Below, one piece after another: positions 1 through 8,792 of a stretch of DNA of 64,000 nucleotides. Position 1 is the stretch's first letter. Each line of letters starts with the position of its first letter. Under the pieces are notes generated by a model that was given only the letters and a program-made list of their open reading frames with translations, was not told the origin of the DNA and did not search any database. Source of the stretch: Prosthecochloris marina. GTDB taxonomy: Bacteria; Bacteroidota; Chlorobiia; Chlorobiales; Chlorobiaceae. The DNA lies in the NCBI RefSeq assembly GCF_003182595.1, contig NZ_PDNZ01000001.1, positions 62,001 to 126,000 of the forward strand. The letters run 5' to 3'. The translations under genes and the position numbers were made by a program.

Positions 1-378
1 ATCTGTTCTCACGCAGGGTTTTGCACAGATGATTTGCCAGAAGTGTTTTTAAAGAAAGATGAACCCTGGATCGATCCCGATGGGGAAGGCTTCGAGAAAA
101 TCATCGAGACAATAGAAAAGTGCCCTTCTGGTGCGTTAAGCTATTCTATTGAAGGGAGGTTGCACGATAACTTTTCCGGAAACCCTCAAATACGTATTGC
201 TGAAAACGGGCCGTATTACATAAAGGGCAGCATTCCTCTTCATGATGCAGACAAGCCTGAATCCGATGAACACTACGCATTATGCCGGTGCGGCCGATCC
301 AGAAACAAGCCTTTTTGTGACGGTCAACACTGGTTCAAACGTTTCAGGGATGATGGCAAGGTAAAGCCGATTGAATAA
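1..378 (+). CDS. Fe-S protein, Fer4_19-like plus CDGSH zinc-finger-like domain (5' truncated)
   Basis: The frame is open from the first base, so the start lies outside the window. The first visible residues (ICSHAGFC) and a later CPSGAL segment give the cysteine pattern of the short divergent 4Fe-4S domain Fer4_19. A CDGSH 2Fe-2S site follows: a CxC pair, then PFCDGQH near the C-terminus, matching CxCx2(S/T)x3PxCDG(x)H. Proteins with these two domains in tandem are common small redox or cluster-carrying proteins of unproven role. A TTG at 34 could be an internal start but would cut off the first Fe-S cysteines. The next gene is 86 bases away on the same strand; no functional link is evident. 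Confidence 0.85.
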   Translation: MCSHAGFCTDDLPEVFLKKDEPWIDPDGEGFEKIIETIEKCPSGALSYSIEGRLHDNFSGNPQIRIAENGPYYIKGSIPLHDADKPESDEHYALCRCGRSRNKPFCDGQHWFKRFRDDGKVKPIE

Positions 379-464
379 GGTGCCGCTGAATGAAAAGGTA
401 CCGGTAGTAGGCATTTATTGAGAAAATAACCGATCAGCTGCAACAATCGAATTCAAAAAATACC

Positions 465-1751
465 ATGCCCGAATCAGAAGAAATGAGAACAGAAGCATTA
501 CAGGAGCTTCTGGATAATAACGATGTAACAATCATCGACGTGCGTTCAATAGATGCCTATAACGGTTGGCGGATGCAGAATGAGGCGCGAGGAGGACATA
601 TTAAAGGGGCAAAAACAGTACCCGAAAAATGGTTTCACTTCTCTGAATGGCTCAGGATTTTGCAGTTCAAGAACATCTTGCCGGATCATGCCATTGTGGT
701 ATACGGGTATACTCCGAAACAAAGTCATAGAACGGCTGAACAGTTCAGGGAAAATGGATACAAAAAGGTTTCTGTGTATAACCAGTTTGTATCGGAATGG
801 TCGGGGAACGATGCATTGCCGATGCAGAAGCTTGCGAACTATCGACAACTTGTTTCGCCTGAATGGGTGAATACGCTGATTGCCGGGAAAACACCTGAAG
901 GGTATGGTAACGATAGATTTGTTGTTTGTCATGCTCATTACCGGAACCGAGATGCGTATTTAAGCGGGCACATTCCGGGAGCTGTCGATATGGATACACT
1001 GTCGCTCGAGTCGCCTGAAACATGGAACCGGCGGAGTCCGGAGGAGTTGAAAGCTGCTCTCGAACAGCATGGGATTACCGCCGATACAACGGTTGTTCTT
1101 TACGGCAAGTTCATGCAACCTGATAATGCCGATGATTTTCCAGGCAGCGCAGCAGGGCATATCGGAGCCATCCGGCTTGCCTTCATCATGATGTATGCCG
1201 GCGTGAAAGATGTGCGTGTGTTGAATGGCGGCTATCGTTCCTGGGCGGATGCCGGTTATGAGATCAGTATGGACGATGTGCCGAAGCAACCGGTCGAATC
1301 GTTCGGTTCCGTGATACCGGTCAGGCCTGAACTCGCGGTCGATACGCCTGAAGCCAAAGAGATGCTTCGGTCAAAAGATGCCGATCTGGTTTGCGTTAGA
1401 AGCTACCCTGAGTATATAGGTGAGGTAAGCGGATACAACTATATCAAAAAGAAAGGACGCATCCCTGGGGCGGTGTTCGCCAATTGTGGTAGTGATGCTT
1501 ATCACATGGAAAATTATCGTAATCTCGATCACACCACGCGTGAGTACCATGAGATTGACGCCGTCTGGAAACAGTCCGGGATTGTTCCCGAAAAGCACCT
1601 TGCATTTTACTGTGGAACCGGTTGGCGGGGAAGTGAGGCATGGTTCAATGCATTGTTGATGGGATGGCCGAGAGTGTCGGTATACGACGGCGGATGGTTT
1701 GAGTGGAGCAACAATCCTGACAATCCCTATGAAACAGGTGATCCGAAATGA
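465..1751 (+). CDS. eanB: Ergothioneine biosynthesis sulfurtransferase EanB (triple-rhodanese)
   Basis: Three rhodanese-like domains cover 428 residues. Only the third has a cysteine-containing active-site loop (CGTGWR, Cys383); the first two loops lack cysteine. EanB moves sulfane sulfur from polysulfide onto C2 of the hercynine imidazole, giving ergothioneine without oxygen. From memory, Chlorobium limicola EanB has Cys184, 339, 370 and 412 plus an active-site Tyr353. Here Cys155, 310, 341 and 383 and Tyr324 fall at exactly the same spacing with a constant offset of 29. The fifth cysteine (116 there) aligns with Ser87. The next gene, 42 bases downstream, is the matching methyltransferase. 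The start is ATG 465; no strong Shine-Dalgarno is visible and the frame closes at TAG 408. Confidence 0.92.
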   Translation: MPESEEMRTEALQELLDNNDVTIIDVRSIDAYNGWRMQNEARGGHIKGAKTVPEKWFHFSEWLRILQFKNILPDHAIVVYGYTPKQSHRTAEQFRENGYKKVSVYNQFVSEWSGNDALPMQKLANYRQLVSPEWVNTLIAGKTPEGYGNDRFVVCHAHYRNRDAYLSGHIPGAVDMDTLSLESPETWNRRSPEELKAALEQHGITADTTVVLYGKFMQPDNADDFPGSAAGHIGAIRLAFIMMYAGVKDVRVLNGGYRSWADAGYEISMDDVPKQPVESFGSVIPVRPELAVDTPEAKEMLRSKDADLVCVRSYPEYIGEVSGYNYIKKKGRIPGAVFANCGSDAYHMENYRNLDHTTREYHEIDAVWKQSGIVPEKHLAFYCGTGWRGSEAWFNALLMGWPRVSVYDGGWFEWSNNPDNPYETGDPK

Positions 1752-1793
1752 CGTTGATACTGATCGGTTACCCTGAATTAACAACTACCCCCC

Positions 1794-2795
1794 ATGGATT
1801 ATTCGACCAGAAATGTTTTCGAATGCGGTTCAGCGACCATCGTCAACTATCTTCCGGAAATTGGTCTCGAGGCGGCAATTGAAGAAATAATCACTGGTTT
1901 GCATGCCCGGCCGAAACGGATAGCAAGCAAATACTTTTACGATAAAAAAGGATCGGAACTCTTCGAAAACATAACCGTTCTCGATGAATATTACCCTTCA
2001 CGGACAGAAAAGAGCATTCTTCGGGTGTTGCCGCTTGGTGCGATTACCGATTGTTCCGAGGTCGATATAGTAGAGCTTGGCAGTGGCGACCACAGTAAAA
2101 TCACTCTTTTCCTGGAAAAGATCCCGGCAAAGCAAATGCAGGGAGTTCGATACTTTCCGGTCGATATCAGTCGGCCGGCACTCGAAGCGTCCATAAAAGA
2201 ACTGATCTGCATGTTTCCTGGGCTTGCAGTTCAGGGGATCGTCGCCGACTATATTCATCAGATGCATATTGTCTCCGGAGAGAGAAAGAAGCTCTACTGT
2301 TTTCTCGGGAGCACCATCGGCAATCTCGACAGGGAAGAGGCTGTGCAGTTTGTTCGGGATGTCAGCGAAACGATGAATTCCGGGGACAGCTTTCTGATAG
2401 GCTTCGACCGGGTAAAGGAGGTGCAGATTCTTGAAAACGCGTACAACGATGCTCAAGGCCTGACGGCACAATTCAACAAGAATATTCTCAACGTCATAAA
2501 CGGTTTGATCAAATCGGATTTTGACACCGAAGATTTCGAGCACAGAGCATTTTACAACGAGGATAAAAGGCGTATCGAAATGTATCTTGAAGCGAAGAAA
2601 ACGTTACATGTCAAAAGTCCGTTTTCAAAAAAGGATATTGTGATCAAAAAGGAAGAAACCATCCACACCGAGAACTCGCACAAATTCGAGGAAAAGGACA
2701 TTCAGCTTATAGGGGAACATGCAGAGCTTGCGGTCAACAGGATCTTTCCTGACGAAAACCAGTGGTTCAGTCTGGTGAATTACAGGAAAATCTGA
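1794..2795 (+). CDS. eanA: Histidine N-alpha-trimethyltransferase EanA (EgtD family)
   Basis: This 333-residue SAM-dependent methyltransferase of the EgtD family (Methyltransf_33) converts L-histidine to hercynine, the substrate of EanB. Visible landmarks are the N-terminal YDKKGSELFENI block, the SAM motif VELGSGDHSK, FLGSTIGNLDREEA, GFDRVKE, and a C-terminal FYNEDKRRIEMYLEA block that corresponds to the EgtD histidine-binding Glu region. It lies 42 bases behind eanB on the same strand, the arrangement expected of the anaerobic ergothioneine pair. No ergothionase or transporter gene sits next to it. Start ATG 1794 has no good Shine-Dalgarno, so translation may depend on coupling to eanB. Confidence 0.92.
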   Translation: MDYSTRNVFECGSATIVNYLPEIGLEAAIEEIITGLHARPKRIASKYFYDKKGSELFENITVLDEYYPSRTEKSILRVLPLGAITDCSEVDIVELGSGDHSKITLFLEKIPAKQMQGVRYFPVDISRPALEASIKELICMFPGLAVQGIVADYIHQMHIVSGERKKLYCFLGSTIGNLDREEAVQFVRDVSETMNSGDSFLIGFDRVKEVQILENAYNDAQGLTAQFNKNILNVINGLIKSDFDTEDFEHRAFYNEDKRRIEMYLEAKKTLHVKSPFSKKDIVIKKEETIHTENSHKFEEKDIQLIGEHAELAVNRIFPDENQWFSLVNYRKI

Positions 2796-2917
2796 TAGAA
2801 GAGTTCTAAAATTCAGTTTTTATTGAAGATTTTCAAATTAGGCAGGTGGTTAACGGTGTAAGCGATAAACATTATTCTTGGGTAACTTCATCTTATTGCC
2901 GAAAAAAGTGTGAACAC

Positions 2918-3256
2918 ATGATCTCGGACAACACATATTCGGACAAGCTCATAACGATAGCCGATAAGGAAATCATCTTCCGTAACTATTATTTCCCGAC
3001 CGGGAGAAAAAAGGTAGTGCAGTTTGATGACATCGAGAGGATAACTGTCGGAGAACCGTCACTTCGGCGGGGAAAGTGGCGATTGCACGGAACAGGGGGT
3101 TTCAAGACGTGGTTTCCGATGGATGTAAATCGTCCCAAGCGTAACAGAATTTTCATCATGTCGCTGAAGAACCAGAGGATGGATATCGGTTTTACGGTTG
3201 AGAACGGTGAAAAAGTCGAAGAGATATTACTTTCGAAAGGGTTGATAGAAAAGTGA
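2918..3256 (+). CDS. Small hypothetical protein, PH-domain-like
   Basis: A 112-residue protein from ATG 2918. An in-frame GTG at 2846 would add 24 residues with a poor ribosome site. Alternating hydrophobic strands with a C-terminal helix (ENGEKVEEILLSKGLIEK) look like a bacterial pleckstrin-homology-type fold: repeated beta strands, an RRGKWRLHGTGG turn, then a helix. No signal peptide, membrane segment or catalytic motif is visible. It stands alone between eanA and a lipoprotein gene. Function is unknown and the fold assignment is a guess from pattern. Confidence 0.6.
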   Translation: MISDNTYSDKLITIADKEIIFRNYYFPTGRKKVVQFDDIERITVGEPSLRRGKWRLHGTGGFKTWFPMDVNRPKRNRIFIMSLKNQRMDIGFTVENGEKVEEILLSKGLIEK

Positions 3257-3340
3257 TCGGTGTGTTTTGAAACCTTTTTTCCTTCGTGTGCATAGAACAA
3301 AGGAACAGTGTTTCTGGAACCTGTCGGAAGAGAAAGGGTT

Positions 3341-3592
3341 ATGAAGTATGGTAGAATGTTATCGGTATTGTTGTTGCTGGTTTTTTTGCTTCCTTTGGAA
3401 TCTTGCGTAGTGACAAGACCGCAACGGCCTGGTCCGGATTTCGTGTGGGTAGAGCGTTACACCACACCTGCAGGTGTGGTTGTTTATGGACACTGGAAGT
3501 ATGTCGGGCCTCCCCAGCGTCATCGGGTCTGGGTTCCTGGGCATTACAACCCACACGGGCGCTGGGTTTCAGGTCACTGGAGATCGCGCTGA
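3341..3592 (+). CDS. Small lipoprotein with W-x-x-G-x-W repeats
   Basis: From ATG 3341 the product is 83 residues with a charged start (MKYGRM), a hydrophobic core and a lipobox ending LESC, so it should be a diacylated lipoprotein. The mature part is rich in Trp, His and Gly with three spaced motifs (YGHWKYVG, VWVPGHYNP, RWVSGHWRSR) like the short YxWxGHW repeats seen in many outer-membrane-associated lipoproteins. A purine-rich Shine-Dalgarno (GGAAGAGAAAGGG) lies just upstream. An earlier GTG at 3308 would put 11 extra residues before the signal peptide and is less likely. A strong terminator follows. Function unknown. Confidence 0.75.
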   Translation: MKYGRMLSVLLLLVFLLPLESCVVTRPQRPGPDFVWVERYTTPAGVVVYGHWKYVGPPQRHRVWVPGHYNPHGRWVSGHWRSR

Positions 3593-3636
3593 GCTATACG
3601 TCCAATTCATCGGGAGAATCTATTTGGGAATATCTT

Positions 3637-3680
3637 CGCAAGGGAGATGGAGCTCTTGCACCCTCTCCCTTGCGCTTTTT
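3637..3680 (+). terminator. Rho-independent terminator after the lipoprotein gene
   Basis: A perfect 11-bp stem, CGCAAGGGAGA (3637-3647) with TCTCCCTTGCG (3664-3674), is followed by CTTTTT. It lies between two convergent genes and serves the plus-strand transcript. Confidence 0.85.
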
Positions 3681-3698
3681 GATCGTTGATTTGAATAA

Positions 3699-5609
3699 TC
3701 AGAGCAGAACTTCGTATTTCAGAGTATAACTGGCTCCGTCACCTTTGAGCTTGCGCTCTTTGACGCCCAGATTCGCGTCGGCTTTGGAAATGATCTCTTT
3801 GTCGATATGGTCGTCTTCATCGAACCAGCTGCCGGTATCTTCGTCATAGAGATCAATCCGGATTGTGTCGCGGAAGCTGATCGGTTCAACACCGGTAAGG
3901 TCTCTGGTTTGGCCGTTATTGATCGCCCTCGGCCCCCATTTCAGGATGTTGTTGACGTGCAGATACGCATGGTCGCTTCCGGTGACATCTTCCGTTTCAT
4001 GGCATTTGAGAGAAATCAGCCTCAAACGGCACTCACTATTGATCGGATCTTCCGTTGAACGTTGCCCGACATGGTATTTCAGGAGATAATGAGCGCCATC
4101 GCCTTTGAATCTGTGCCCTTGTGTTCCGAGCCCGTTGGCTGATGGTGTGATCAGCACATGTCCGAGGTGATCATCGTCATCAGAAGGTATACTGCCGTCC
4201 TGATCGTAGAGGTCTAGTCGAACGCTTCCGTGGAACTCGATGGCTCCGATTTCTGAAAGATCTTTCGTGTCGCCGTCATTCATCGATTTCGGCCCCCACT
4301 TCAACATATTGTTTGCTAGCAGGTAGGTTTCATCAGCTCCGGTGAAGTCTTCCGTTTCGAAGCAGGTAAGCGATTCAAGGAAGAGTTCATAGCTTGTCGC
4401 GGGAACGGGAGTACCTGTATTGACATCGTATTCGACGACTTTGCAAATCAATGTATAATTCGCCCCGTCCTTATTGAAGACGTAAGATTTTTCCCCTGCG
4501 CCTGAAAGAGCTGAAGATATCGTTGCGACACCCAACTCGTCGTCTTCATCAAGAGGCTGGTTCCCGACATAGTAATCAATCGACGCTCCTGAATCCTTGT
4601 CGAACAACGCGACTTTTGCGTTTCCGCTAAATTCAATCGGTGGGACATCGGTAAGGGTTTTGGCGTCGCCGTTGTTCATCCGTACAGGCCCCCAGACTCG
4701 TATGCCGTTTACACGTAAATAGGCACTGTCGGCCCCTGTGAAGTCTTCGGTTTCTTTACAGGCGAGTCCGATCAGGTGAAGTTTGAAGATTTTTTGCGGA
4801 TGTTGCAGTGTATCGGTATCGAACTCTTTCAGGCAGTACGCACAGCCGTTATATCCGTTGTTCATTGCACCGACGATCGATGTAAAGTCTTCTTTGTTTT
4901 CGGAATGCATCCGTGCTACATACTCACATCCTGAAGAGTGTAGTTCAAGAGATTTTTTGTTGCCGACATAGTTCATCCTGTAGAGTGAGGCTGGAATGAT
5001 ATCCTCTTCGCCCCAGTCTATTCCACTGAACTCTCCAACAGCTGTTCTGTAGGGTTCAGGATAACCGAGCGAAGCAAGAACCGAGTTGACACCGGCCGCA
5101 CAGTTTTCATCTCGAAGCGTGTAAGGTACTGTGTTGCCGATTTCACGCTGTTCCTTGAAGTTGAAGATTTTTTCAAGGATAGCGTCCATAAGGGCTTCAT
5201 ACGAAGCGAAATGTGTCGTTGATGCCTGGTGTGAAATACGATGAGCCTGTAAATCCCAGTCGACACTTCCGGGGTCTGTATTGCCTTCTTTTGCGATTTC
5301 GTTAATCGACCAGAGATCGGATTCGGGATTGAATTTGTAAACGATGTTTTTGTTCGAGTCCTGGTCAACCCCGACTGTCGTGAAGAATATAACCAGGCCG
5401 GAATCGTTGACTTCCTGATGGTAACGAACGTTCCAGCCTTTCCAGCGGCCGGTTACCCGCCGAGCTTGCTCTTCATCGGTATACACAAAAGTGAAGAAAT
5501 GATGGTTTCCCAACGGTCCGGGGCCCATGTCGCGGCTTGACCAGTAAACACCTGCAATGTGATTTCGGGATGTAGCGTTCATGAGTTCATCTTGCAGTTT
5601 GAACGGCAT
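3699..5609 (-). CDS. Multidomain protein: permuted papain-like region, Zn-type HC/CC motif, three C2-like repeats
   Basis: A 636-residue protein without signal peptide. The start is ATG 5609, backed by AAGGAG nine bases upstream; a 20-residue upstream extension is possible but has no such site. Residues 1-215 hold a His pair (36-37, GNHHFFTF) and later NCAAGVN (Cys170), the His-before-Cys order of circularly permuted NlpC/P60- or LRAT-like papain folds. Residues 224-259 give H-x3-C, then CAYC, a likely zinc site. Residues 278-636 are three tandem units of about 105-115 residues. Each has TEDxTGxD, a WGP turn, and acidic DxD...DEDD loops with the look of Ca2+-binding C2 domains. Domain names are inference. 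It is a monocistronic island between convergent and co-directional neighbours. Confidence 0.75.
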   Translation of the reverse strand: MPFKLQDELMNATSRNHIAGVYWSSRDMGPGPLGNHHFFTFVYTDEEQARRVTGRWKGWNVRYHQEVNDSGLVIFFTTVGVDQDSNKNIVYKFNPESDLWSINEIAKEGNTDPGSVDWDLQAHRISHQASTTHFASYEALMDAILEKIFNFKEQREIGNTVPYTLRDENCAAGVNSVLASLGYPEPYRTAVGEFSGIDWGEEDIIPASLYRMNYVGNKKSLELHSSGCEYVARMHSENKEDFTSIVGAMNNGYNGCAYCLKEFDTDTLQHPQKIFKLHLIGLACKETEDFTGADSAYLRVNGIRVWGPVRMNNGDAKTLTDVPPIEFSGNAKVALFDKDSGASIDYYVGNQPLDEDDELGVATISSALSGAGEKSYVFNKDGANYTLICKVVEYDVNTGTPVPATSYELFLESLTCFETEDFTGADETYLLANNMLKWGPKSMNDGDTKDLSEIGAIEFHGSVRLDLYDQDGSIPSDDDDHLGHVLITPSANGLGTQGHRFKGDGAHYLLKYHVGQRSTEDPINSECRLRLISLKCHETEDVTGSDHAYLHVNNILKWGPRAINNGQTRDLTGVEPISFRDTIRIDLYDEDTGSWFDEDDHIDKEIISKADANLGVKERKLKGDGASYTLKYEVLL

Positions 5610-5755
5610 AAAGGTACTCCTTTTATTTAGAGGGTAATGAAGTATGAATCGACGAAAAACAAAGAACACAAAGCCCTGTTATTTATGGGCAGGGAAAACA
5701 AAGGCGAAAAATTTGATATGTGCAAGAGGCTCGCTTCTTTTGTTGTGAGCTCAAA

Positions 5756-5782
5756 CCGGTTTTTCACCAGGGGAAAAACCGG
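5756..5782 (-). terminator. Terminator-like hairpin downstream of pyrC
   Basis: A perfect 9-bp inverted repeat, CCGGTTTTT with AAAAACCGG around a 9-base loop, lies 41 bases past the dihydroorotase stop. The following T tract on the minus strand is short, so termination is only likely. Confidence 0.45.
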
Positions 5783-5822
5783 CAAATCGATCAAGATGCA
5801 AGTTCAGGAGGTTCGGCTTTTC

Positions 5823-7145
5823 TTACTCCAAACCATGCAGCATCCCCTTATGGTAGATGCCTAAAGCTCGCCCTTTCATGGTTCGGTTGAGAAACGGGGT
5901 GTTTCTTGATTTGGAGTGAATGAGATCTTCAGTGTAGGTCCAAGTTTCTTCGGGATCGATGAAGGTGAAATTTGCCGGACTGCCGGGTTCGAAGAGGATG
6001 GGTGTGAGTCCCATGATCTTTCTCGGGTTGGAAGAGAGGAGTTCGATAGCCCTGTAGAGCGTTATTTTTCCGGTATGCACCAGTTCTGAAAGCGTCAGAC
6101 TGACCGATGTTTCAAGGCCGATGATGCCGAACGCCGCCTGATCTGCAGGACACTCTTTTTCGTGGCGTGCATGTGGCGCATGGTCGCAGGCTATCGCATC
6201 GATCGTGCCGTCAGAGAGCCCTTCGAGAATGGCTTGATGATTTTCCTTGCTGCACAGAGGCGGTTTCATAATGAAGTTGCCCTTGTCTTCGGCATCGAAA
6301 AGGTCCTGTTCGGTGAGTGTGAAATGATGAGGGGTTACCTCGCAGGTAACCTGCATGCCTTTGGCTTTCGCCTGACGGACAAGATCGAGAGTTCCTGCAG
6401 TGCTGATATGGGCTACATGGTACTTCGGTGATGCTATCGGTGGATTGAGCTTGTGCTTCTGAAGATATTCCATCAGGTTGATATCCCTTGCCAATGTGAT
6501 GATTTCAGCAACATCCGGAATTCCTTTCAGCCCGAGAAGTGCAGAGTAGCTCCCTTCGTTCATGATGCCTTCCGAAGAGAGAGAGGTATCTTCGCAGTGC
6601 TGAATCACAAGCAGACCGAAACTTGCGGCATATTCGAAAACCAGCCTCATCATCCGGCTGGTCTGAACAGCGGTACCGTCATCCGATATCGCCCGGATGC
6701 CATAAGAACAAAGTTTTCCATAGGGTGAAAGCATTTCCCCCTCGCTTCCTTCGGTCATCGCTGCAATGATTTCGATATCGATTGGCAGATCTTTTGCATT
6801 GTGTTTGATGAATGCTGCGCCGAGGGGACTATCGATTACCGGTTTTGTGTTGGGCATGACGGCCACCCCTGTAAACCCTCCTGCAACTGCAGATCTGGAA
6901 CCTGTTTCGAGGGTTTCTTTGTATTCCTGTCCGGGTTCTCTGAAATGGCAGTGCATGTCGAACAGTCCTGATGCGATAACCTTACCGCCCATATTGATGA
7001 CGCGGTCATTCGGGTCAGAAGGGATGGATTCATCGCCAAAGGTAATCGTTTCGATCATCCCTGTTTCTGAAACCTTTATCGACCCTTGCATGTCGAGGTT
7101 CTGTGCTGGGTTTATAAGTCTCGCGTTCTGGAAAATTACGTTCAT
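5823..7145 (-). CDS. pyrC: Dihydroorotase
   Basis: Catalyses reversible cyclisation of N-carbamoyl-L-aspartate to dihydroorotate in pyrimidine synthesis. The 440-residue length and motifs fit the class I amidohydrolase type: a metal-binding HxH in FDMHCHFREPG, GGFTGVAVMPNT just after, and the catalytic IACDHAPH near residue 300. The C-terminal TFIDPEETW strand is also typical. The downstream neighbour on the same strand is unrelated. The upstream gene (fumarylacetoacetase family) ends 27 bases before this start, so the two are probably co-transcribed with pyrC second. Confidence 0.93.
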   Translation of the reverse strand: MNVIFQNARLINPAQNLDMQGSIKVSETGMIETITFGDESIPSDPNDRVINMGGKVIASGLFDMHCHFREPGQEYKETLETGSRSAVAGGFTGVAVMPNTKPVIDSPLGAAFIKHNAKDLPIDIEIIAAMTEGSEGEMLSPYGKLCSYGIRAISDDGTAVQTSRMMRLVFEYAASFGLLVIQHCEDTSLSSEGIMNEGSYSALLGLKGIPDVAEIITLARDINLMEYLQKHKLNPPIASPKYHVAHISTAGTLDLVRQAKAKGMQVTCEVTPHHFTLTEQDLFDAEDKGNFIMKPPLCSKENHQAILEGLSDGTIDAIACDHAPHARHEKECPADQAAFGIIGLETSVSLTLSELVHTGKITLYRAIELLSSNPRKIMGLTPILFEPGSPANFTFIDPEETWTYTEDLIHSKSRNTPFLNRTMKGRALGIYHKGMLHGLE

Positions 7146-7172
7146 GTTTTCTTTAGCCTGGATGGTTGGTTG

Positions 7173-7898
7173 TTAAACTGCTTCTACGACTGCATCGAGC
7201 GAGGTCAGAAGGGTGAAATCCCTGCAGCAGTTGTTCTGCAAGAGTTCAGCGTGCAGCATATCGCCGTTGTTTACTTTTCCTACTCCTTCAGGGGTTCCTG
7301 TGAACAGAAGGTCTCCTGCCTGCAATCCGTAAATATACGATAAATAAGAGATCAGCTCAGGGATATTGAACAGCATCGTTTCAGCCTTACCTTTCTGGAC
7401 AATTGCGTCGTTGAGAGAAAGTGAGAATACAAGCGTTTCAGGAGAGAGAATGTGGGTTGCCGGAACCATATCCGATAACAGAGCACTGCTTTTAAACCCT
7501 TTGCATTTCAACCAAGGTTCTCCTTTTTCCTTTGCGTCCATCTGAACATCACGTAATGTCATGTCGAGCCCGATGCCATATCCGCCAATAAAGGACATGG
7601 TGTTTTCTGTAGGGATGTTTTCAGCATCCTTGCCGATGAGTACTACTAACTCTGCTTCGTAATGCAGGTTTTTCGATATCGGTTTTCCATGAAAATGCGG
7701 AACCCGTACTTTGCCGTTGCGGGACAGAGCTGTGGCCGGTTTGAGGAATATGATCGGTTCTTCAGGTTTTTTCGTGCTTCTTTTGACGTTCTCGTCGTTC
7801 GATTCCCATTGCAACATTTCTTCTGCATGTCGCAAGTAGTTCTTGCCGACACAATAAATTGAAGAGGGATTGAGAGAGGATGCCGGTATGAGGTTCAT
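7173..7898 (-). CDS. Fumarylacetoacetate hydrolase family protein
   Basis: A 241-residue single-domain member of the FAH superfamily, which cleaves or hydrates 2-oxo acids such as acylpyruvates with a Mg2+ centre. Visible landmarks are YCVGKNYLRHAEEM at the start, HYEAELVVLIG (metal-binding Glu pair), GYGIGLDMTLRDVQ (Asp ligand) and LLFTGTPEGVG near the C-terminus. Family members include acylpyruvase, oxaloacetate decarboxylase and hydratase activities; sequence alone does not separate these. It lies 27 bases upstream of pyrC on the same strand and is divergent from fthC. Confidence 0.85.
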   Translation of the reverse strand: MNLIPASSLNPSSIYCVGKNYLRHAEEMLQWESNDENVKRSTKKPEEPIIFLKPATALSRNGKVRVPHFHGKPISKNLHYEAELVVLIGKDAENIPTENTMSFIGGYGIGLDMTLRDVQMDAKEKGEPWLKCKGFKSSALLSDMVPATHILSPETLVFSLSLNDAIVQKGKAETMLFNIPELISYLSYIYGLQAGDLLFTGTPEGVGKVNNGDMLHAELLQNNCCRDFTLLTSLDAVVEAV

Positions 7899-8201
7899 GT
7901 GAATGACAGTAAGAATAATGCATATAAAGGTGCTTCTTGCGGTTTCTGCAAATAGGGGAAATGTATGAATTATTCCAACAGTCGGAGTTTGGTTTTCGGG
8001 TAACCCCTGCCTGTTTGCTCAATATCGGTTTGACCGGATGGGTTATGTTTCGGCGAGCGTGAGAGTGATAATTCGATAATTTAATCGTTTCGGGGCACTA
8101 CAAATGTCACGCCTTTGTTACAGTGGCGTGAACAAAAAAGTAAATTAGTATCTTACAAGTTTATGCTATAAAGCACTGAATCCTGAAAGGATGTTTACTG
8201 T
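7899..8201. other. Divergent intergenic region with an inverted repeat
   Basis: This 303-base gap separates the divergent FAH and fthC genes and should hold both promoters. The one clear structure is the inverted repeat TCACGCC (8107-8113) / GGCGTGA (8125-8131), 70 bases ahead of fthC. It could be an operator or a leader hairpin. No open frame or RNA gene is supported. Confidence 0.4.
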
Positions 8202-8792
8202 ATGGTGAGTCGTAAGGATGCTATCAGAAATGAGTTGAGGAATGTTCGGGCGTCAATGAACGTTAATGATTGGAGATCAGGAAGTCTTCTTATTGCTGAA
8301 AAAGCTTTTCAGGTTCCGGAACTTCGTCATGCTGATAGCGTTATGTTCTACCTTTCGATGAACGACCGGCGTGAAGTTGATACAGCTCCTCTCATAAATC
8401 TTGTCACCGCTAAGGATACTGTCAGCACATTTGTACCGGTATCCTGTGACAGGACTCTTTGTGCTGTGCCTTTCAGCAAAAGTGACCCGGTTGTTGCTGG
8501 TAGATTCGGTCAACCTGAACCTCTTCATGCAAGAACCGGTATCGAAGAAGTGCCGGAGGTGGTTATTGTTCCGGCTGTTGCCGTTGATCGGGAAGGAAGG
8601 CGTCTCGGATATGGAATGGGGTATTACGATCGTTTCATTTCAGGGCTTCGGAAAAAGGGCGGGAATCCTTTTATCATCGCTCTTGTCTTTTCATTTCAAC
8701 TTCTCGATTCTTTGCTGCCTGATGATCCCTGGGATGAGGGACTTGATTGTATTGTTACTGAAACAGATGTGGTAAGAATTTATAAACCGTGA
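8202..8792 (+). CDS. 5-formyltetrahydrofolate cyclo-ligase
   Basis: Converts 5-formyl-THF to 5,10-methenyl-THF with ATP (MTHFS/YgfA family). The 196-residue product has an N-terminal basic K-x-x-IRNELR helix and the diagnostic [15 protein letters not shown] motif near residue 145, which binds ATP and folate. ATG 8202 is preceded by AAAGGATG. Its stop overlaps the ppk start by 4 bases (GTGA), so fthC, ppk and rpiB form a tightly coupled operon. The functional reason for linking folate salvage to polyphosphate is not evident. Confidence 0.9.
   Translation: MVSRKDAIRNELRNVRASMNVNDWRSGSLLIAEKAFQVPELRHADSVMFYLSMNDRREVDTAPLINLVTAKDTVSTFVPVSCDRTLCAVPFSKSDPVVAGRFGQPEPLHARTGIEEVPEVVIVPAVAVDREGRRLGYGMGYYDRFISGLRKKGGNPFIIALVFSFQLLDSLLPDDPWDEGLDCIVTETDVVRIYKP

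Noticed and set aside
2846..2917. Upstream GTG start for the PH-like small protein
   Set aside because: AGG is too close to the GTG and the extra residues look unstructured; ATG 2918 is simpler.
7899..8201. 6S RNA ahead of fthC, as in gamma-proteobacteria
   Set aside because: The region does not show the long imperfect hairpin with a central bubble; only one 7-bp inverted repeat is seen.
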